From assembly GCA_003488005.1 (NCBI GenBank), contig DNND01000064.1:135183-175288 (forward strand): a stretch of 40,106 nt of DNA, read 5' to 3'. This stretch comes from Blastocatellia bacterium. GTDB lineage: Bacteria; Acidobacteriota; Blastocatellia; Pyrinomonadales; Pyrinomonadaceae. The notes under the pieces are model-generated. The model had not been told where the DNA came from. It did no database searches and saw nothing but the letters and a program-made list of their open reading frames with translations. A program made the position numbers and the translations under genes. The number at the start of each line of letters is the position of its first letter. Within the stretch, counting starts at the first letter, position 1. Positions 1 to 8,311 of the stretch are shown here, piece by piece.

Positions 1-264
1 CAACGCCGGCCAGCCCTTCCATCCCAGGAACTGCCGCAGAGCAACTTCCAGCAACGCGTCCTTGCCATCGTCAGGAACAGTCGCACCAAAGATCACGTAG
101 ACGCCGCTACCGTCGCTCCAGGTTTGCGACAAAGATACATCGTTACCCGTCAGCGCGCCGGAAGAGAGGAAAGCGAGCCGGCGGACCAGGTCCGCGTCGC
201 CTGACCAGAATAAATTTGTGTTGCCGGATCGGTGGAAAACGGCCGCTGTTACTCCATCAGGCAT
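1..264 (-). CDS. Partial hypothetical protein, N-terminal 88 residues
   Basis: An open frame starts with ATG at 264 and runs off the left edge. Its start lies two bases after the TGA stop of the 1055-residue gene upstream, so it is the third gene of the same minus-strand operon. The visible part begins MPDGVTAAVF, is rich in small and aromatic residues, and shows no signal peptide or recognisable domain. I cannot assign a function. The tight spacing argues that it is translated together with the fibronectin-like protein and the Hint protein. Confidence 0.6.
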   Translation of the reverse strand, partial: MPDGVTAAVFHRSGNTNLFWSGDADLVRRLAFLSSGALTGNDVSLSQTWSDGSGVYVIFGATVPDDGKDALLEVALRQFLGWKGWPAL

Positions 265-266
265 GA

Positions 267-3200
267 TCAATCGCCGATCGTCAGTCTGTCGCCTGGCAGC
301 AACGGCAAATCAAGCCATTGATGCGGCTGGTTGCGGATGGCTGTCGTGTTCCAGTCGAGACGGACGGGCATTGATCGACCGACGCCGAACCCGGTCACCG
401 CCACTCCGCTGTTGGTTACGATCGGACCCGGCGCCCGCATTAATTGAAGATCTGTCAGCGGCAACGACATGAGCGGCGGACGGCGACCGAGCGTTTCAAG
501 AATATTTCCGACAGTAGCGCCAACAGGCACTACCAGCGGTGCGCCGTTAATCCACACGCGCTGGCAAACAGTCACCATCGTCCGTCCGCGGAAATACAGA
601 ATGGCGGCGTTACCGAAATCGGCGCTGTGCTGGCGCAGATTGTTGGTGGCCGTGACAACATCGCCAAGCGAGGCCGCGGCAACGAGCGCCACGTTGTAAT
701 AAGGATACGGTGAGCCGGAGTCGCCCTGACCGAAGAACGTTCCGGGATAGACGACTCGACAATAGGGCTGCCTGAATCCGTCGAAGAATAAATCCGGCAA
801 GCCTGCGCCGCCCTGAAGCTGGCCGCTGGTGGGTTGTGGTTTCGGCACAGACATATATTGGCTGATGCCGCTGAGGAAGCTATCGAAGCCTAAGAGCCAA
901 CGCCCGTTCGCGTCGAAAGTCGAGCCGACTTCGTAGCTCGAGACATTGGCGCCGACGAAACCATTGAGATACTTCGCATAGGGGTTAGATGTTCCTTGAT
1001 ACTGGTAAGCCTCGAATTCGACCCGGAGGATGAGTCCCGCCCTGATGTCCACAATTCCATTCGCCGCATCCATACCGCATCCATAAAGCGGCGTCTCGGC
1101 AAATGTCTGTGGCATCATCCGACCGATCGCCTGCGCCACTAATTGCACGCCGGAACCAGTGGCTTGATTCGTGTCGAGCCATGTCATGAGGGCTTGATAC
1201 GCCTGGCTTACTGTCGGCCGGACTGGTTGCTGGGCGAAATCCCACGCGCTGCCCGCGCCCTTGGGAATAGTCAGGATATAAACGAATGGGGCATCGCCTG
1301 CTCCCGCAGCGGCCAATTTGAACACTGGCCCATCCGGAAGCGGAACCGTCGGCGTCACTGTGAAAAGATCCGGCAGATATATCTTGACGTCGAAACTCGA
1401 CATGTCGAGGCCCAGCGACGGGAAGATGTTTGGAGAAACATTCGCGGCGGAGGACATGTAAAACCCGGATTCAAACAACGCCACGGGAGCCGCACTCTTG
1501 CCGTCCCACGGCCCGGCTTTAGGCTCGACGACGACCGTGTAGTTGCCGGTGTTCGGCAGGTCCGAGCAGTCGATCGAAACGCTGGTGTTATCCGTGCCCA
1601 CTGGCGGCTTGGCTGGCACGCTGCCGTTGAGGATGGTTACCAGATAGCCCGTCACCAGCGGCGAAGGTGAGCCCTGCCAGGAAACGGTCGCATTTCGCCC
1701 GTCGAAACCAACAGCAACCTGGGATGGCGGTTTATTAAGCAATGGTGCTGCGATGGACCACGGTCCGGTAGACGTGAGAGCGGCCGTGGCGACAACCGCG
1801 TAGCCCCGAATGCTCAGGTTGCGTTCCGGGCCAAGCAGGTTTGCCCCGATTGTGGCTATGACGATTCCCGCCGCTAGCGTCTCGGTCTTGATAGGGTGTT
1901 CACCGTCAAGCACTTCGTATGACAGTGCAGCATTGGCCGGAACGTTTTCGAATGTTACCGTCGCGGTGCCGTCATTATTGAATGCGACGCTTGAGATGTT
2001 CGGCGGATCAACGATCACGGGGGTCGAGGCGGAGGGTGGCCCCTTGGAACGGTCGGCGATCGCCGTGACAGTGACTGATAGATCCCCATGAGGAACACTA
2101 ATGGCCCCCGTGGTGCCGCCGAAATTTACGGCGGCTACGGACTGACCGTCGCTCATGATCGTCATCAGGTAGCCCGCAGCGCCGGCGACCGCCGACCAGC
2201 CGGCCGTAACAGTCGCGCCATCAAAGCGGACTGAAGATAGTACCGGTTGCAACGACAACACCGGGATCGTGTCGGTTGTTACCAATCCCGTTGCGACGCC
2301 GATCACTGTAGCTGCGGCGATGCTGGCGCCTGCCGCCGCTCCCTTAGAAAATTTGACTGACCCCGCGAAGCGAGGCCAGGTTGCCGACGACTTCACGGCG
2401 CCGCTGCTATCGACCAGCGCGGCGTAGGCGCCGGAAGCGATAGGTATTCCGGGAGGGCGCTCCGTCGTTACCAAAATGCTGTCGTCGGTGGTGCCAATCG
2501 CGTAGTTGATGGCCGTGACGTAAGGCGCTGCCGGCGGAAATGGTTGTCGTACTCCTTCCGTCCCAATCGCAGTGGCATTTGCCTGACGCAGGGCGAAGCG
2601 GTATACAAATCCTCCAGGTAACGGCCAGGTGTTATCCGGCATGACGAAATCAATCCGGCAGGACCCGTCAGCCTGTTTGGTTGAGGGTAAGGTCACCGCC
2701 GGAAGATACGGAACGTCATCAGCGTAGAGCGAGACGACAAACTGTTGTGTATCGGTGTAGCCGGTGAGCCTTGGCGTTATTAAGGAAATCGTAACTTTGC
2801 CATTCGCAATTTGGGCGAAGGCCGATGAAACGACAGGAAGAGATCGCAGAATCGGCGAAGGAGCCGACCATGGGCCGGTGGCGACGCCGACTACCGGCGC
2901 AACCATCGCATACCAGGCTTGGGTTGGAGGCAGAATAGCCGGGTTCGGATTTGCGGTGCCGGCGCCGAAGTTCTGAATGGGTGGAAAGTCCTGGCGGGCG
3001 GCGGTTGCGCGAAGCCGAATTTCCGCCAGCGTTGGACTGGGACCCGGCGGGTTGGACCAGGCAACGCCTACGGTCGTCCCGTCAAACTTGGTACTGATCG
3101 TCTGAAACTGAGTTACCAGGATCGGAATCTTGTCAGTGGCGATGTTGGGGTCACTGGTTTGGATGACCGCCACGTAAGATCCGGAAGCACTCAGGGGGTT

Positions 3201-3434
3201 TGTCGGCGATGCGGTCCAACTTCCGCCGAAGGTACCTCCCGCCGAGGTACCGTAAGGGTTGCCGGCGCTGTCCTGGACGATGATCGTAAAGGGACCGGTG
3301 TAGTCTCCAGTTGGCAGCCAAACGAATTGCAGCGTCGTGTTGGTCGGCGCCGGCGTGAGACAGGAAATCAAAGTCACCTGCGGTGGAGAAGGTGTTGACA
3401 TTGTAAAACCCTCGTCGATGAATTTATCGATCAT
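267..3434 (-). CDS. Large fibronectin-III-like repeat protein of unknown function
   Basis: This 1055-residue protein contains about seven beta-sandwich modules of the fibronectin type III kind between residues 20 and 655. They recur as a Val-rich strand, an FDG-x-T-V-x-x-x-W-like strand and a Gly-Tyr strand. Residues 660-1055 form a separate region that ends in LPLLPGDRLTIGD; I do not recognise it. There is no signal peptide or membrane segment, so secretion, if any, would use a non-Sec route. The ATG at 3434 overlaps the TGA of the preceding Hint gene (ATGA), which implies translational coupling. A second ATG 11 codons in is an alternative start. Such modules usually serve as spacers or adhesins, but the role here is unknown. 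Confidence 0.8.
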   Translation of the reverse strand: MIDKFIDEGFTMSTPSPPQVTLISCLTPAPTNTTLQFVWLPTGDYTGPFTIIVQDSAGNPYGTSAGGTFGGSWTASPTNPLSASGSYVAVIQTSDPNIATDKIPILVTQFQTISTKFDGTTVGVAWSNPPGPSPTLAEIRLRATAARQDFPPIQNFGAGTANPNPAILPPTQAWYAMVAPVVGVATGPWSAPSPILRSLPVVSSAFAQIANGKVTISLITPRLTGYTDTQQFVVSLYADDVPYLPAVTLPSTKQADGSCRIDFVMPDNTWPLPGGFVYRFALRQANATAIGTEGVRQPFPPAAPYVTAINYAIGTTDDSILVTTERPPGIPIASGAYAALVDSSGAVKSSATWPRFAGSVKFSKGAAAGASIAAATVIGVATGLVTTDTIPVLSLQPVLSSVRFDGATVTAGWSAVAGAAGYLMTIMSDGQSVAAVNFGGTTGAISVPHGDLSVTVTAIADRSKGPPSASTPVIVDPPNISSVAFNNDGTATVTFENVPANAALSYEVLDGEHPIKTETLAAGIVIATIGANLLGPERNLSIRGYAVVATAALTSTGPWSIAAPLLNKPPSQVAVGFDGRNATVSWQGSPSPLVTGYLVTILNGSVPAKPPVGTDNTSVSIDCSDLPNTGNYTVVVEPKAGPWDGKSAAPVALFESGFYMSSAANVSPNIFPSLGLDMSSFDVKIYLPDLFTVTPTVPLPDGPVFKLAAAGAGDAPFVYILTIPKGAGSAWDFAQQPVRPTVSQAYQALMTWLDTNQATGSGVQLVAQAIGRMMPQTFAETPLYGCGMDAANGIVDIRAGLILRVEFEAYQYQGTSNPYAKYLNGFVGANVSSYEVGSTFDANGRWLLGFDSFLSGISQYMSVPKPQPTSGQLQGGAGLPDLFFDGFRQPYCRVVYPGTFFGQGDSGSPYPYYNVALVAAASLGDVVTATNNLRQHSADFGNAAILYFRGRTMVTVCQRVWINGAPLVVPVGATVGNILETLGRRPPLMSLPLTDLQLMRAPGPIVTNSGVAVTGFGVGRSMPVRLDWNTTAIRNQPHQWLDLPLLPGDRLTIGD

Positions 3435-5149
3435 CCTGCAACGGCAGTCAGCTGGAGAGTCAGTGGTAGACCGGCCGCACGACGTACGCTGTTTTCGACG
3501 TCAAGAGTCAATTCACTCGGCACCGTGGAAGGCTCACCTATGATCCGTTGAAGTGCGAGGCGCGAGCATTCGCCCTGCATCCGGTTGTCGCCGACGACGA
3601 AGCCACTGGCGATGAATGTGGTTATCGATTCGTCATCCTCAAACGGATCAACGGGTTCGACATCGAGGTTGTAGACCAAGCCGTCAAAGTCGACTCTTTC
3701 GACCTTCAGCAACCGAGCGAGGAATCCGTCGCCGGTAAGAACTGCGGCGCCGACCGTGAGCTCGCTTGCCAGGCGCATCCCCGTGTCAGTCATGACCGGA
3801 TGCTCCGATGTCAGGCGGATAGTCAGGCCGCGCTCGTCTGTAATGTGAATCAGCGGGTTTCTCTCCCAGCCTTTCCAGGTCCGCACGACTTTCATCAGCC
3901 GTCGCTCCGGTCCGCTGATAACGTTCATGCCGTCGGTTATCAACTCAATAGGCACATCACCGTCCTGCGTTGTCACCAGCGTGCCCGCCGGCAAGCAACC
4001 CCACACGAACGTTAACGGTGGAATTGGTCCAACGTTCGGCGGCGCATTACCGACATATGTCGAAGGAATGCTGGTGACGCGCACCGACCCAGTGCCGCTT
4101 GGGGTGCCGCCCTGCAGCAAGCTGAACTGCATGAAGAAGTCGAGGTCGATGGTCTGGTTTTGGTCCCACGGCGCCCCCTGAAAAGTATTCGTAGGAAATC
4201 CCCAGGTGAACGCGGTCTGCTGGTTAGTAATGTACTGCGTAAAGTCAGTTGCAGGAGCGAAGATAATGCAGGCGCCGCCGCCTATCAGGCTGTCACGTCG
4301 GTATAGGTAGAGATACCCGTTGAAGCCGGGCGATGCCGCTGTCGAGAAACCTGAAGCAAGCGTGGCGGTGCCGTTAACGGCTACACCGACTATTGGCTGC
4401 GGTCCTGAAGTTCCGTACTGATACCAGTAGTCGCAATCCGGTTGCTGACTCGAATTTCTATTCAGGCCAATCTTGATGTAGCTGCGCGGTGGCTGGAACC
4501 TGCTGACGGGATCAGTGACATGAACCGACTGGACCGATTCGACTCCCTGATAAAGGCACGTATCAACCAAAGTAATCGATGAAGCTCCACTGACGGGAGT
4601 GATGACGCAAGTCAATACGGCGGAAATGTTAGGCGGCTGCGTCAGCGTTCCCTGCGCGGCAACTTGCTGGGAATACTGGCTGATGCTAATGGGTGGTGTC
4701 ACGTTGGCGATGGGTTGATTTGTATTCATGTCCATGATCACCAGATTGACAGACACGGAGTACGCCTTTTGAAGCATCGTGATGACTCCACCTACTGCTA
4801 CCGTCACTCCGTCAGCCAGAACATTGCAATACAATATCTTCGCTGCGGCCATGAACGTGTTGACTGGTGGATCAGCCATTTCGAACAGCGTGGTCGCGCG
4901 GGGTCCATCGTCGAGCTTGTGGTCAACTGTGACCTGCTCGAGGACTCGTTGAGTGTAAGGGAAATAAGGGGCAGCCTTCTTCGGGCCCACAAAGGTCTGC
5001 GTCAGGTGAAGCAAATGATGTGGCTTGCGCGTATCAAGTGAAAGAGTTCCGAAGCGAGTCTGTTGCGCTTCGTCAATAATACGACGAAGTGCTTTCGCGT
5101 GTTTCGAATCCAGTTTAGGCACGGGTCGGTGACGAGTGGCGGTGGTCAT
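3431..5149 (-). CDS. Hint-domain (intein/hedgehog-type) protein, putative self-processing
   Basis: A 572-residue protein. Residues 1-380 form an unrecognised beta-rich domain. Residues 385-522 look like a Hint domain: Cys385 in GCLPAGTLV followed by a DGDVPIELI strand, the TSEHPV block with His450, the VYNLDVE strand at about 492-498, and a closing FIASGFVVGDN with Asn522. In the family, the Cys starts an N-to-S acyl shift and the terminal Asn can cyclise. Here the residue before the Asn is Asp rather than the usual His, and the protein continues for about 50 residues. Splicing is therefore doubtful, but cleavage is possible. No signal peptide is seen. An AGGAGA ribosome site precedes the ATG. 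It is the first gene of a three-gene operon. Confidence 0.8.
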   Translation of the reverse strand: MTTATRHRPVPKLDSKHAKALRRIIDEAQQTRFGTLSLDTRKPHHLLHLTQTFVGPKKAAPYFPYTQRVLEQVTVDHKLDDGPRATTLFEMADPPVNTFMAAAKILYCNVLADGVTVAVGGVITMLQKAYSVSVNLVIMDMNTNQPIANVTPPISISQYSQQVAAQGTLTQPPNISAVLTCVITPVSGASSITLVDTCLYQGVESVQSVHVTDPVSRFQPPRSYIKIGLNRNSSQQPDCDYWYQYGTSGPQPIVGVAVNGTATLASGFSTAASPGFNGYLYLYRRDSLIGGGACIIFAPATDFTQYITNQQTAFTWGFPTNTFQGAPWDQNQTIDLDFFMQFSLLQGGTPSGTGSVRVTSIPSTYVGNAPPNVGPIPPLTFVWGCLPAGTLVTTQDGDVPIELITDGMNVISGPERRLMKVVRTWKGWERNPLIHITDERGLTIRLTSEHPVMTDTGMRLASELTVGAAVLTGDGFLARLLKVERVDFDGLVYNLDVEPVDPFEDDESITTFIASGFVVGDNRMQGECSRLALQRIIGEPSTVPSELTLDVENSVRRAAGLPLTLQLTAVAG

Positions 5150-5821
5150 GGTTGAGGTCTCCTTTGGAAGCTGCTGGTTTGAGAAGAGGCTTCTTTATTG
5201 AAAGGACGCTTTAACTAATAAGGACGCTCGGTGTTTAAGCGAGCAACCCTGTGAGGCGTGATGGCAATTCCCTCCTTTATCTCACTGTCGGTGCAATAAT
5301 GACTGGATTAAAAACTCTCCACTAAGCGAGTGGCTCGCTCTGATCGAATAAGTCTGATGTAATTAAGAATCGTTGACGTGCGGCACGGTGAGTCGCACGC
5401 AAGCGATGAACTGAGTTGATGAGGGGATCTAATACCTTCGTCAGTTTTTTGTCAATAAGAAGTTATGTTTGTTACTGCGCAATGAAAATGTCCACTCAGC
5501 TTCGCCGGCAAAAACAAGAAATCATTGAGGTGGGGACGGCCCGCCAAGAAATACGCGCAGGGCAGACCATGAAACGAGTAACAGATTTGAAACTATCGGC
5601 CCTTACTACTCTCAGCGGCATAGGATAAGGAAGTACTCCGGCACTACTCGCGAAGTTGCGGCAGCCACCTACTTCCCCGGGTAGAATTCTAGCGATCATG
5701 AGGACACCCATCGCTGGCGCACGCGGGCAATGATCGGATAAGATGCCGCCTTCGCCGGCGCGATTTACGACCGGGTTCGCACCCACGAATCGACGCAACT
5801 CATTGATAATGGGGCATTATC
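5150..5821. other. Intergenic region between the Hint operon and tRNA-Val
   Basis: About 670 bases without a convincing gene. It must hold the promoter of the leftward Hint operon and that of the rightward tRNA. A GATAAT at 5805-5810 sits at a suitable distance to be the tRNA -10 box, but no clear -35 partner was seen. Short open frames here have no ribosome sites and no family-like sequence. Confidence 0.4.
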
Positions 5822-5896
<75 letters not shown>

Positions 5897-5913
5897 AACA
5901 TCTATTGCATGAA

Positions 5914-5932
5914 AAGGGCGACCATCGCCCTT
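5914..5932 (+). terminator. Hairpin just after tRNA-Val
   Basis: A perfect 8-bp stem (AAGGGCGA/TCGCCCTT) with a CCA loop lies 18 bases after the tRNA. It may end or help process the tRNA transcript. There is no T run after the stem, so intrinsic termination is uncertain. Confidence 0.35.
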
Positions 5933-5999
5933 CAAAACGATCTGCCGGATCTCTCGTCAGAAAGAACTCGCGTCCATGGATTCCGCACCTTAGATCTTC

Positions 6000-6269
6000 A
6001 TGGAGATTGCCGGCCAACATGATCGCGGCGGCGCCGACGCTGCGACTATTCGCGAGGGTGTGGATTTCAGGCAGAAGTTATTTTTGTCCGATTCCGAGTT
6101 GAGCGGTGGCATCGAGATGCTCTTACGCAGGAACCTCATTCAGAGCGGCGGTGGCAAATACTTCATTTCTGAATCAATCGCGTCAAATCTTCCCCGGACT
6201 GCGTCAGGCGAAGTTTCCCTCCGTAGTCGCGCCTGGAATGAATTGAAGAATAAACTCTTTGAATCTTGA
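6000..6269 (+). CDS. Small hypothetical protein, winged-helix-like
   Basis: An 89-residue frame that begins right after an in-frame stop (5991). The central stretch reads like a helix-turn-wing: an acidic helix with SELSGGIEMLLRRNLI, then a beta turn GGGKYFIS. This resembles the short winged-helix-like proteins in which a DELxxGIxxLLxxGLI helix is followed by a GKYxLT wing. No good ribosome site is seen before the ATG. It could be a small intact gene or the 3' remnant of a longer one. Six bases after the stop is a GCATAAC sequence, discussed under the attC-like sites. Confidence 0.45.
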   Translation: MEIAGQHDRGGADAATIREGVDFRQKLFLSDSELSGGIEMLLRRNLIQSGGGKYFISESIASNLPRTASGEVSLRSRAWNELKNKLFES

Positions 6270-6321
6270 AGTACGCATAACAAGCCCTTCCAGAAGTCTC
6301 CTAATACTCTTGAGGTGCGCA

Positions 6322-6349
6322 GGCTAACAATTCATTCAACCGGACCGCG
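6322..6349 (+). other. attC-like half-site (integron cassette remnant?)
   Basis: The sequence opens GGCTAACAATTCATTCAA and continues into a GC-rich stretch. This closely resembles the 5' half of integron attC sites, which commonly begin TAACAATTCATTCAA. Its inverted partner core GTTAGCC is found at 7060-7066, on the far side of the next gene. No integrase is present in the window. The similarity is judged by eye. Confidence 0.35.
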
Positions 6350-6453
6350 ATTGAGCTTGGATTTCATCGAGAACTTAGGTGGTTTCTCCATGGTCAGCGC
6401 GCCCGGTTATTTCGGCCGTGAAGCAGCTCATAGATCGAAAATGGAAGGCTCCA

Positions 6454-7011
6454 ATGAGAAGGATTGTTCGTTCCACTTTACCCGCCATACTTCTGCTTCA
6501 ATTTCTCGCTTCGGGCGTGAGGTCTGCGGCCCCAGCACCGCCCTTCGAAGAGTACTTGCTTCGAGCAGAAACCATATTCATCGGTCGAATCGCAAGCCGC
6601 ACTGACAAAGAGGTTTCATTCGAGGTTATTGAATTCTTGAGAGGACACACGGATCAAACCAATTTGCGTTGGTACGCCATTGATAAGGAAGGGTATGTAT
6701 CGACAGAAAGCCCCACTTGGTTGGTGATTTCTCAAAGTGATAATCATTTCGGGAAGCCGAAACAGATAATGTCACTCGGTCCACAACTGGACGGTCAATA
6801 TAGTTACCGTGGATGGATAGCGTTCCCCATCAGAGAATATGGCGATAAGCTTTACTTAGATCACGTTTATACGTTCGTCGATCAAAAGGCAGGTGAACCA
6901 CTAGTTAAATTGACTCTTAACAAAGCCAAAGTGCTGATTGAACAATTTCTATACAAGCCCAACTTAAACGATGCGATGTCCAACAAGTCGCGGAACCGGA
7001 GGCGCAAATAA
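6454..7011 (+). CDS. Secreted hypothetical protein
   Basis: A 185-residue protein with a clear signal peptide: MRRIVRS, then a hydrophobic core ending in an Ala/Ser-rich site near residue 24. The mature part has a beta-rich pattern (AETIFIGRIASRTDKEVSFEV) and a basic tail NKSRNRRRK. The frame is open further upstream to 6379, but the ATG at 6454 is preceded by GGAAGG at good spacing and gives the signal peptide directly. The gene is visibly richer in A and T than its neighbours and is flanked by attC-like sequences, which suggests acquisition. Function unknown. Confidence 0.65.
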   Translation: MRRIVRSTLPAILLLQFLASGVRSAAPAPPFEEYLLRAETIFIGRIASRTDKEVSFEVIEFLRGHTDQTNLRWYAIDKEGYVSTESPTWLVISQSDNHFGKPKQIMSLGPQLDGQYSYRGWIAFPIREYGDKLYLDHVYTFVDQKAGEPLVKLTLNKAKVLIEQFLYKPNLNDAMSNKSRNRRRK

Positions 7012-7040
7012 GCGGCTCCGCCTGGCCTTCACATTGACGG

Positions 7041-7066
7041 CACGCCGGTTAGCCGAAGCGTTAGCC
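7041..7066 (+). other. attC-like right half-site
   Basis: The sequence CACGCCGGTTAGCCGAAGCGTTAGCC ends in GCGTTAGCC, the form of an attC simple-site core (GTTRRRY). GTTAGCC is the exact reverse complement of GGCTAAC at 6322-6328. It starts 29 bases after the stop of the secreted protein gene and ends 23 bases before the next ATG, which is cassette-like spacing. Confidence 0.35.
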
Positions 7067-7089
7067 ATCCTATGAGTAGCTGACGATAA

Positions 7090-7611
7090 ATGCCATTTAC
7101 ACCTTATCACTTTGGACCCGGACTGCTAGTGAAAGGTATCGCCGCGAGATGGTATTCGTGGACTGCTTTCGTAGCGACACAGATTGTCATTGACTGTGAA
7201 ACCCTATACTACTTGAGCCGCCGCGAATACCCGTTGCACAGGACGCTACACACGTTTGTAGGCGCAACGATAGTTGGAGTGGCAACCGCAGTCACACTGA
7301 TGGCAGCCAAATGGCTTGCTCAACGAACCGCGCCGGGGTTTGTGGATTCATTGCGGTCACGGCGAGCTTCGATTCGAGCGGAAAGCTCGACCATTGGCCT
7401 GCTGGTAGGTGGTTTAGTAGGAGGCCTAACGCACCCGCTGCTGGATGGACTGATGCACAGGGACATAAGACCGTTCCTGCCGTGGAGTGATAGTAATCCG
7501 CTGCTGGGAGTTATAGGGATCGAGGCGCTGCACACTGGTTGCGAGGTAGCTGGACTAGTCGGCCTACCGTTGGTAGGAATATGGTTGTACTTTGAAAGCC
7601 GGGCTGACTAA
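7090..7611 (+). CDS. Putative membrane-bound metal-dependent hydrolase, YdjM/DUF457-like
   Basis: A 173-residue protein beginning MPFTPYHFGPG, a typical opening for this membrane family. Hydrophobic segments lie near residues 24-36, 56-74, 103-115 and 154-168. Conserved-looking His and Asp residues (His7, Asp35, His50, His54, His115, Asp119, His123) sit at segment edges, as expected for a metal site facing the membrane surface. The HPLLDGLMH motif at 115-123 is characteristic. Substrate unknown. The stop codon overlaps a GACTAAC attC-like sequence at 7606-7612. Confidence 0.7.
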   Translation: MPFTPYHFGPGLLVKGIAARWYSWTAFVATQIVIDCETLYYLSRREYPLHRTLHTFVGATIVGVATAVTLMAAKWLAQRTAPGFVDSLRSRRASIRAESSTIGLLVGGLVGGLTHPLLDGLMHRDIRPFLPWSDSNPLLGVIGIEALHTGCEVAGLVGLPLVGIWLYFESRAD

Positions 7612-7640
7612 CAAACGGATGCGGCGAGCGCGGCGAGCAG
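7606..7640 (+). other. attC-like left half-site overlapping a stop codon
   Basis: GACTAACAAACGGATGC followed by a GC-rich stretch fits the RYYYAAC start of an attC site. No matching GTTAGTC lies within the next 130 bases, so this is at most a decayed half-site. Confidence 0.25.
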
Positions 7641-7734
7641 GTTTCTTAACTTGACTCGGCCGTTTATCGTGATCGATCTCTCACTCCGGGATTATTAATG
7701 GGGAAGATAATCTAACAAGAGATAATTGAAACCT

Positions 7735-8205
7735 ATGTCGTTCGAACAAATCTCCTATCTCGCGCAAATTGTTGCCTCGGTTGCCGTAATTCTGTCTTTG
7801 ATCTTTGTCGCTTTACAGATCAAACAAAACACGGGCGCGCTCCAGCGCAACGAGCACAATTCCACCATGGCGCAATGGACGGTTATCCGCATGGCAATCG
7901 CCGGAAATCGCGACATCGCCGAGCTCATGACCACCGGCCTTCGCGGAGAGCGCGCCATCGATGCTGCCGATCAACTGAGGCTGGAGCAGATGCTGGGCGA
8001 ATACGCCTGGGCAGCTTTCCACATTTGGGACAGAACCCAACGCGGGGTATTTCCGAAGGGGACTTTCGAAGCGACGGCTGGGCCACTCCTGTGCGATGTG
8101 CTCAGCACGGCGCGTGGCGGGAGTTGGTGGCACAGCGCTAAAACATACCGGCTTCATTCCCGGGTTCGTCCTCGACGTCGACGCCGTGCTCGCCCGGAAC
8201 AGTGA
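7735..8205 (+). CDS. Membrane-anchored hypothetical protein, C-terminus frameshifted
   Basis: The frame encodes one N-terminal transmembrane helix (residues 8-28, ISYLAQIVASVAVILSLIFV), then a soluble helical part starting KQNTGALQRNEHN. This layout is common in a family of small single-pass bacterial proteins of unknown function. Up to residue 137 (GGSWWHSAKT) the sequence looks normal. The last 19 residues are an Arg-rich run that looks like out-of-frame reading. The +1 frame from 8147 reads TGFIPGFVLDVDAVLARN and continues to a TAG at 8240-8242. A one-base insertion near 8143-8147 would explain this. A TTG at 7726 is an alternative start; the ATG at 7735 is preferred. Confidence 0.6.
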   Translation: MSFEQISYLAQIVASVAVILSLIFVALQIKQNTGALQRNEHNSTMAQWTVIRMAIAGNRDIAELMTTGLRGERAIDAADQLRLEQMLGEYAWAAFHIWDRTQRGVFPKGTFEATAGPLLCDVLSTARGGSWWHSAKTYRLHSRVRPRRRRRARPEQ

Positions 8206-8311
8206 AGCGCCTGTCGTGGTGAGCGAGGTCCATGATTCGTAGATCTGTCTTGCTGCGTCGGCATGATGAAATGTTTAGCTTGTAATAATTATCGCGTACT
8301 CAGGAGAAACA

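Noticed and set aside
3548..5041. Plus-strand open frames opposite the Hint gene
   Set aside because: Mirror frames of a well-supported minus-strand gene, without ribosome sites or family-like sequence.
5416..5628. Open frame of 70 codons ahead of tRNA-Val
   Set aside because: No ribosome site and composition unlike the neighbouring proteins; treated as chance.
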